Origin: Sanghuangporus weigelae
Lineage: Eukaryota > Basidiomycota > Agaricomycetes > Hymenochaetales > Hymenochaetaceae
Reading direction: 5' to 3'
DNA: 64,000 nt
NCBI GenBank assembly: GCA_033182465.1
Contig: CP137323.1
Span: forward strand, 1,364,001-1,428,000
The notes under the pieces were generated by a model, which did not search any database, had not been told where the DNA came from, and saw nothing but the letters and a program-made list of their open reading frames with translations. Below, piece after piece: positions 58,888 through 64,000 of the stretch (its first letter is position 1; the number at the start of each line of letters is the position of its first letter). A program made the translations under genes and the position numbers.

Positions 58888-59166
58888 ATGGTATCGCTCA
58901 ACATATTACTCGTTGCTATGTCTCTTGGCACGATGGTCTTTGCAACACCTACTATGTCCGATGCTGCCTTCGGAAAACGCCAAATTATAGATGTCTGCAC
59001 GATCCCTGCTGGTGCAATTCCACTCGATACTGAGGTCGCTATTGTGGGTATCGGGATAGGTACTGTTACTGCCTGCACGGGCACATGCCAACGAATTGGT
59101 AATGTTACATTCGAAGGTGTTGTAGTTGCGGTCGGGGTAATATTATTTGTCTGCGCCACAGCCTGA
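58888..59166 (+). CDS. Small secreted protein with KR site
   Basis: A 92-codon frame. The signal peptide is clear (MVSLNILLVAMSLGTMVFA), followed by a short propeptide ending GKR, a Kex2-like site, and a mature part with Cys in DVCTIP, TACTGTCQ. The last 25 codons are hydrophobic and lie within a possible 63-nt intron (GTAATG...GCCACAG, about 59099-59161) whose removal would shorten the product to end in TCQRIA. As in the gene at 43031, the intron length is a multiple of three and both forms stay open. The unspliced form would end in a hydrophobic tail that could anchor it in a membrane. Function is unknown. Confidence 0.6.
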   Translation: MVSLNILLVAMSLGTMVFATPTMSDAAFGKRQIIDVCTIPAGAIPLDTEVAIVGIGIGTVTACTGTCQRIGNVTFEGVVVAVGVILFVCATA

Positions 59167-59628
59167 AATCTGGTGCTGACAGTTTATCAGAGATGCGTAC
59201 CATGACCGGAACTGAATAATGCTTCTTGTTTGAGAATTTGAGAGCAATATGAATGATAACAGGTATGTCATTGCTGTTTTCTAAGACATAGTCCTGACTG
59301 ACCATATTCTTCGTAGAGCATATGACTACCTTGTCCCGCTTCGAGAATCAGAGAATTAACGCGACGCTTTCCCCACCTTCATCGTCATCTCCCAATATCC
59401 CTCTTATCATCGTCATCTCCATAGGCGCGCGTTTGAATTGTGTTCGACTGTTGTATAAATACCAAGAAATCTATATGATTTGAGTCAAGTGTTTCTACAC
59501 GGTTGCGGGCCCGATTGGGTCGAGCGCACCCATTCGGCATTGCTGTAACCCTGAGGAAGGTTAGAAAATAATTTGAAATTGCATTGCTGGTTAAAGCTCA
59601 GATAACTTCAAGATAGAAAAAGATACAT
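59167..59628. other. Intergenic spacer
   Basis: 3' flanks of the small secreted gene (plus) and the F-box gene (minus). Nothing recognised. Confidence 0.4.
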
Positions 59629-61250
59629 TCAATCAAGGTAACGGATTACGACATTCTGCAAGTCCTTCGTCACATAATAAATAGCTCCGCTGTAGAATTC
59701 CACATTAAGGCTGAACGTTGCAGGTTTTCCTCCTACAACCGCATCATCAAGAATGCGGATGGCCACTTCCTTGCCAGGCGCAAATGTCGCAAGGGTTCGT
59801 GCGAATCGTGTCTCGTGACTGAGCTCGTCGTGAAAGGCCAGCACAGTAGAGCCGGCTTGCGACGGAGGGGTCATTACGCTGTAGGTAGTGAATTGAGGAT
59901 CGAGTGCCTTGAAATGTGTTTGCCCAAGGGATCTAAGAATAGGATGTGTACTTTTTTCGCTCGAAGATCCAGAGGTTTCTAGTCCAAACGAGAAGAATTC
60001 TGCCAGAGGGAAGTCGTAATAGTGCTGGTCATCGTACGCATCCCTCAAGACAGTGATCACACTATCCTGCCGTTTTCGCTCTTCTTGCCAGTGAAAGTTG
60101 CATAAGGAAATCTGAGCTCTGCCAACAAGCGAGCTGGTGGAAGGTGCTCCTCGACACGACGAAGCCAGGACATCCTCAAGCCGAACATGGGTACTCGTAG
60201 AACGATACACAACTTTCAGCGAAATCGCCACAACCGAATTCCCGTCGTAGAAGCTGGTTACACCCAGGATATAACCATTAGCGATTTCCAGTGCGTCAAA
60301 TATTCCCTGAAGGATGTCGGTCAATCGGTCGGTCCGCTCTAGGGACGACTCACCTCTCTAACCACAACGGAACGGTCTTCTTTCCAGAACGTTATCGTTA
60401 AGTATCCTTCCGTGTACACAACAGAAACGTCGCCAGACAATTTCACGATGGCGGGGAGGCCGTGAAAAACGTCAAATTCCTCCGTTTTTGTTCGGAGCAA
60501 TAATGAAAGAGATTTATCACGAGAAAATGTGAGGATCTCTAGTGTCCTACATTGATAAATCAGCTTCGTCTTGAAATAAACGACCGAATGTACCTTTGGT
60601 CTTCGCCGAGAGTTTCACTCACCACAGCAACGTGTGCATCGCCATTCTCCGCCATGTCGCATGCAAAGGCGCACTTTGTGAGCGTCCTTCGCGTGTCGGA
60701 TCTATCAGATGGAAGTTCTGGATATGTCCATAGACATTCTTTGTCTCTAACGTCCCAACATTGCAAATATCCCGCAGGCCATCCAATGAAGAAATACTGT
60801 GCACCAGGCGAGAGCAACGTATCGGTTCCCCAACCTAAAGGTCTCCCTAAAATATCGTCAACGTTTGCTTGGCCAATAGGTATGGTGATTTCTCTGGATA
60901 TTCGAAGTGGCGACGAGCTAGTACAGTTGAGTACGCGTCTTCTAGCTCTGACGACCAAATCTCGCAAGTCACGATACCCGAGAGAGCTGACGGACACGTG
61001 CGGCGGTAAATCAGGAGCGTGGGTCTGATCAAGATACTGTAGGCGCTTCAGCCAAAAATGCCGGCTCGAAATAATGGAGTAGAGAAACTGGGAAGTCTGT
61101 AACGTCATGGGGTCAGCATCATCACCCTTCAGTGCAATGAGGACCCACCCGCTCAAGTTTCAAAGTGTCCTCCACGCTACATACGCTCAAGATCTCGTTC
61201 CATACTTCTGAAGGTATGTTAGTAACCTTTGGACGAGAAGAAGGAGACAT
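59629..61250 (-). CDS. F-box protein with beta-propeller-like C-terminal region
   Basis: Four exons: 61149-61250, 60594-61096, 60354-60546, 59629-60306; 491 residues. The F-box is at the N-terminus (NIPSEVWNEILSVCSVEDTLKLER joined across intron 1 to TSQFLYSIISSRHFWLKRL), the position usual for basidiomycete F-box proteins. The rest resembles degenerate WD-type blades: YFFIGWPAGYLQCWDVRDKECLW, VAVVSETLGEDQRY, VVYTEGYLTITFWKEDRSVVV, GYILGVTSFYDGNSVVAISL. The introns are 47-52 nt with good donors, and each junction keeps the frame. It is likely an SCF ubiquitin-ligase adaptor of unknown target. The start ATG at 61250 gives a short Ser-rich leader directly before the F-box. Confidence 0.85.
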
Positions 61251-62285
61251 ATCGCACTTCCCATACTCCTATGCACAAAGTTGATATTGACAAGTTTGCG
61301 TTGCACTCTTGAGGCAGCAAAGCATGGCGCAAACGTGACGATTCCTGCTTCCCTACGCGGTGTATAACTATAGTGTTTACAGCAACTGGACCGAAAAATG
61401 ACTGAAGATCAAAGAGATAAAAACTGTTCGTGCGGACGGCGACACGGCGAATTGAAGACTTCACGCGAAGCTGCACGGTGAGTTATACGTCATAATAATA
61501 GGGATTTATCGTACTTCCTCTATAATTCTCATGCTACATCTCATTACTTTTATAAATGTATCGATGCATATCATCAGGGTAGCTTGAGTATTTTCTTGCT
61601 CATTTGGTCATGTTGCTGATCACGTTGCTTGGACATGAGATAGTTAACAGACCTGCTAGGGGACCAAGAAGATATAAAAACAGTCTGGGTAGAGTGGAGG
61701 ATGCCACATTTATTGTACAGAGGCCATGGTTGCGTATTCATTGGCCCGGGAGAGCATGATCCTGCCGGTAGGCTTAGTAAATCGGTAGCACAGTCAGCGT
61801 TGTTGCAGATACATCGGTAAGGCGCCAGAGCTCCTTTTATCCAAGCAGAGATGTATCGAGCAATTAAGTCATGAAGGCGAGCGTTCAGTGCATCTCGGTT
61901 GATAATAGATTCGTTCGAAACGATGTTCGGTCCGATAGGGTTGGCACGAGGATGACGAAGAAGGTACATCAGTCTCTAGCGAGAGCTTGAGCAGCCGGAA
62001 TCTAGTAAAGGACCATGTCGCACGCCGCATACAACAGCAGCTCGAGGTGCAAGCGGTGGGCTAGAGAGCGGAATGTTTGAGAGTCCAACGCGTGGAGATG
62101 CAAATGCGTGTTGTTAGTTGAAGGCAGCCAATCGGTCTTTGAGAGGACATTAGATAAGATGTATGCTTAGTCAGTATTCCGTTATCTACCCGCCCCAATC
62201 TCATTACTTTGCTCTTACCAACCTATTCTCACTCACTCACATACTCCTCTCCCTGCTACCACCGCCCACCTCCTCGTCACCCGCG
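61251..62285. other. Divergent intergenic region with one open frame
   Basis: Holds the promoters of the F-box gene (minus) and the NMN adenylyltransferase gene (plus). A minus frame of 131 codons (61574-61969) with several cysteines (CICNNADC) is present but has no recognised domain; I leave it as a possible small gene only. Confidence 0.35.
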
Positions 62286-63338
62286 ATGAGCTCCAACGGC
62301 CCGCCAAAAGACTACCGCTTTCCGCACGAGCGCCTACGAAGAGTTCTGCAAGATGCCTCCAAGCAGCCAGTCGTCCTCGTCGCGTGCGGATCATTCTCAC
62401 CAGTTACCTATCTTCATCTCCGAATGTTCGAAATGGCTGTTGACTACGCTCGCCAAAATACCGACTTCGAGATCGTGGGCGGATACCTCAGTCCTGTCAG
62501 TGACATGTACAAAAAGCCTGGGCTCCTCAGTGCAGAGCATCGGTAAGTGCGAATGGCACGGTTGTATCGCGTCTATATCACGCCATCTTATGTGAGTTCC
62601 CAGTATGAATATGTGTAATATTGCGGCTTCGCGCGAGTCGACATGGCTTATGGTCGATCCATGGGAGGCATTCCAGTCCTACCAACGCACTGCAGTTGTG
62701 CTTGACCACTTTGAGCGCGAAATAAACGATGTTCTCGGAGGCGTCCAAACCGAAGATGGAGAGCACCGTCGGGTCCGTGTCATGCTTCTTGCGGGCTCAG
62801 ACCTAATCAGTACCATGTCGGAACCTGGCGTTTGGTCGGAAGAAGATGTAAGTATCCAATCGTGCGAGCTCGCGAGAAGGTTCGGGGCTGTGCACCACTT
62901 GGTGGTTCAGTCAGCTGAATCTTCAGACCAATACAAACAAACAAGCCATATGACTCGATTGCTGACAACTTCTTTTTCTAGTTGGATCACATTCTTGGAC
63001 GCTATGGGTGCTTCATCGTTGAACGCGCTGGGTCCGACATTACTCAAGCGACGGATGCCCTCGCAAAATGGCGACACAACATCTACATTATCTCGCAGAT
63101 GATTCAAAATGATGTTTCATCGACTAAAGTCCGACTTTTTCTTCGTCGCGGGCTTTCCGTACGGTACCTCCTCCCTGCGTCCGTCATCGAATATATTGAA
63201 CAGAACGGCCTTTACCTCGATGAGGGACCGAACCATGCCGATCTACAATACAGACAACAGCTTTACCGGGACTGGGACCGCGAGCATGAAAAGTCAACAG
63301 CGTCGTCGTCAACCTCCGCACCGAGCGTAAAATCGTAG
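62286..63338 (+). CDS. Nicotinamide/nicotinate mononucleotide adenylyltransferase
   Basis: Three exons, 285 residues: 62286-62542, 62604-62847, 62982-63338. The enzyme makes NAD(+) from NMN or NaMN and ATP, in nucleus and cytosol. Diagnostic motifs: GSFSPVTYLHLRMFEMA near residue 35 (the GxFxPxTxxH nucleotide site), GGYLSPVSDMYKKPGL, ESTWLMVDPWEAFQ, LLAGSDLISTMSEPGVW, RYGCFIVERAGSD and VSSTKVRLFLRRGLSVRYLLP (the ISSTxxR ATP site), with a Ser-rich tail. Intron 2 (134 nt) is longer than usual but is forced by the EED/LDHILGRYG join. The start is the ATG before SSNGPPKDYRFPHERL; nothing in frame upstream is better. It matches the length of fungal Nma1/Nma2 cores without their long N-terminal extension. 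Confidence 0.95.
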
Positions 63339-63823
63339 CATTTGCCGGACGGACTGATGATATATGACACATCTAATGGATATAATCTATTCGACCTTCA
63401 CGTAGATATTGTCTTGCATACGAAGGACTCTGGATGGAAGAAGAAGCAAGGGACATGTACTAGTGTATAGCCTATAGCTGATATGCAGTGACTTGTGCGA
63501 TTTGATCGGAGAAACCGTTGACCCGCTATAGCAGCACTTCATCTCTAATTGTTCACAGCTTGGCATCCTGATAGTGCAATTCATATGCGAAAAGCTTTGA
63601 AAGGCCGAGGTGAACAATGTAGAAGACAAGCGTTACAGAATGTCAGTAGTATCAAGCACGTCTGGTTCCTGAAGGAATACACAAGTACCGCCAATTCATT
63701 GGAGAACTCACAACAAATATGCAGCATTCACACTCTGATATCTACAAGCCAGGGGGATATGATGCTGACTGGATAAAGCAAACTTGGCGTTGAAATAATC
63801 TTTGTTCCCAAGTAGGGTCAATA
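63339..63823. other. Convergent intergenic spacer
   Basis: 3' flanks of the NMN adenylyltransferase gene and of the partial gene at the window edge. Nothing recognised. Confidence 0.45.
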
Positions 63824-64000
63824 CTAATTCGTTACAATAGAAGACAACTGTGCCGATTTGCACCATTCCTCCATGATATCAGCTACCTGCTCAACAAGAT
63901 TCTCGTATCTGGGATTACATGATCGAATGAAAAGTCCACAGTGTGCCTCAACCTCATCGTCCACATTGAGGATTGGAAAGCGCTCCCAGTGCTCGAGCGA
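63824..64000 (-). CDS. 3' end of an unidentified gene (partial, runs off window)
   Basis: The minus strand is open from the window edge to a TAG at 63824-63826, giving 58 residues with natural composition (LEHWERFPILNVDDEVEAH, then CGLFIRSCNPRYENLVEQ and MEEWCKSAQLSS). No stop or splice signal interrupts it. The pattern of charged and hydrophobic residues fits a C-terminal helical end. The family is not recognised; the rest lies outside the window. Confidence 0.5.
   Translation of the reverse strand, partial: SLEHWERFPILNVDDEVEAHCGLFIRSCNPRYENLVEQVADIMEEWCKSAQLSSIVTN

Noticed and set aside
61574-61969. 131-codon minus-strand frame with CICNNADC
   Set aside because: No domain, splice partner or signal peptide; sits in a divergent promoter region. 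Left as a possible small gene only.

Overview
This window looks like nuclear DNA of a filamentous basidiomycete, most likely a lignocellulose-degrading agaricomycete. The genes are cut by many short introns (mostly 47-70 nt, GTNNGY...YAG). The protein set fits this group: an acetylxylan-esterase-type CE1 enzyme with a fungal cellulose-binding module, an MFS sugar transporter, a psi-producing oxygenase, a basidiomycete-type P450, a HAM1-like protein, a P4-ATPase, F-box proteins and small secreted proteins with dibasic sites. Gene models were built by hand from splice sites and family motifs. In each multi-exon model the exon lengths add up to whole codons.

Layout. 0-6 kb: an F-box protein and a large Ser/Arg/Pro-rich protein (both minus). 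6-9.8 kb: no convincing gene. 9.8-13.7 kb: phosphoglycerate kinase (5 exons) and a secreted CE1-CBM1 esterase (13 exons, one of which appears to be a single nucleotide), both minus. 15.7-20.8 kb: an intact sugar transporter followed by a decayed tandem copy. 21.0-23.9 kb: HAM1-like gene (minus). 26.2-31.4 kb: a 22-exon fatty-acid oxygenase (plus) whose third intron is 638 nt and may hold an antisense 140-codon gene. 31.9-35.4 kb: a second F-box protein (minus) and an APH-type kinase-like protein (plus). 35.8-38.6 kb: a mobile-element patch with a ruined LINE, a 653-bp non-autonomous hAT-like element with an 8-bp target duplication, and a truncated membrane-protein gene. 39.7-41.2 kb: class II fructose-bisphosphate aldolase (minus), with consecutive 12-nt and 6-nt exons and a GC-AG intron. 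42-43.3 kb: two small secreted proteins. 46.1-48.0 kb: cytochrome P450 (plus). 49.4-54.0 kb: Drs2-type flippase (minus, 15 exons). 55-58.3 kb: a diverged tandem duplication of non-coding or decayed DNA. 58.9-64 kb: a small secreted protein, an F-box protein, NMN adenylyltransferase, and the 3' end of a gene that runs off the window.

How the genes relate. The esterase (acetyl or feruloyl removal from hemicellulose) and the sugar transporter are divergently placed and fit one feeding pathway. Phosphoglycerate kinase and aldolase are both central glycolysis genes on the same strand about 28 kb apart. I see no clear secondary-metabolite cluster: the P450 has no biosynthetic neighbours. The most unusual signals are at the level of gene structure: micro-exons of 1, 6, 12 and 18 nt, GC-AG introns, and a candidate gene nested inside an intron.
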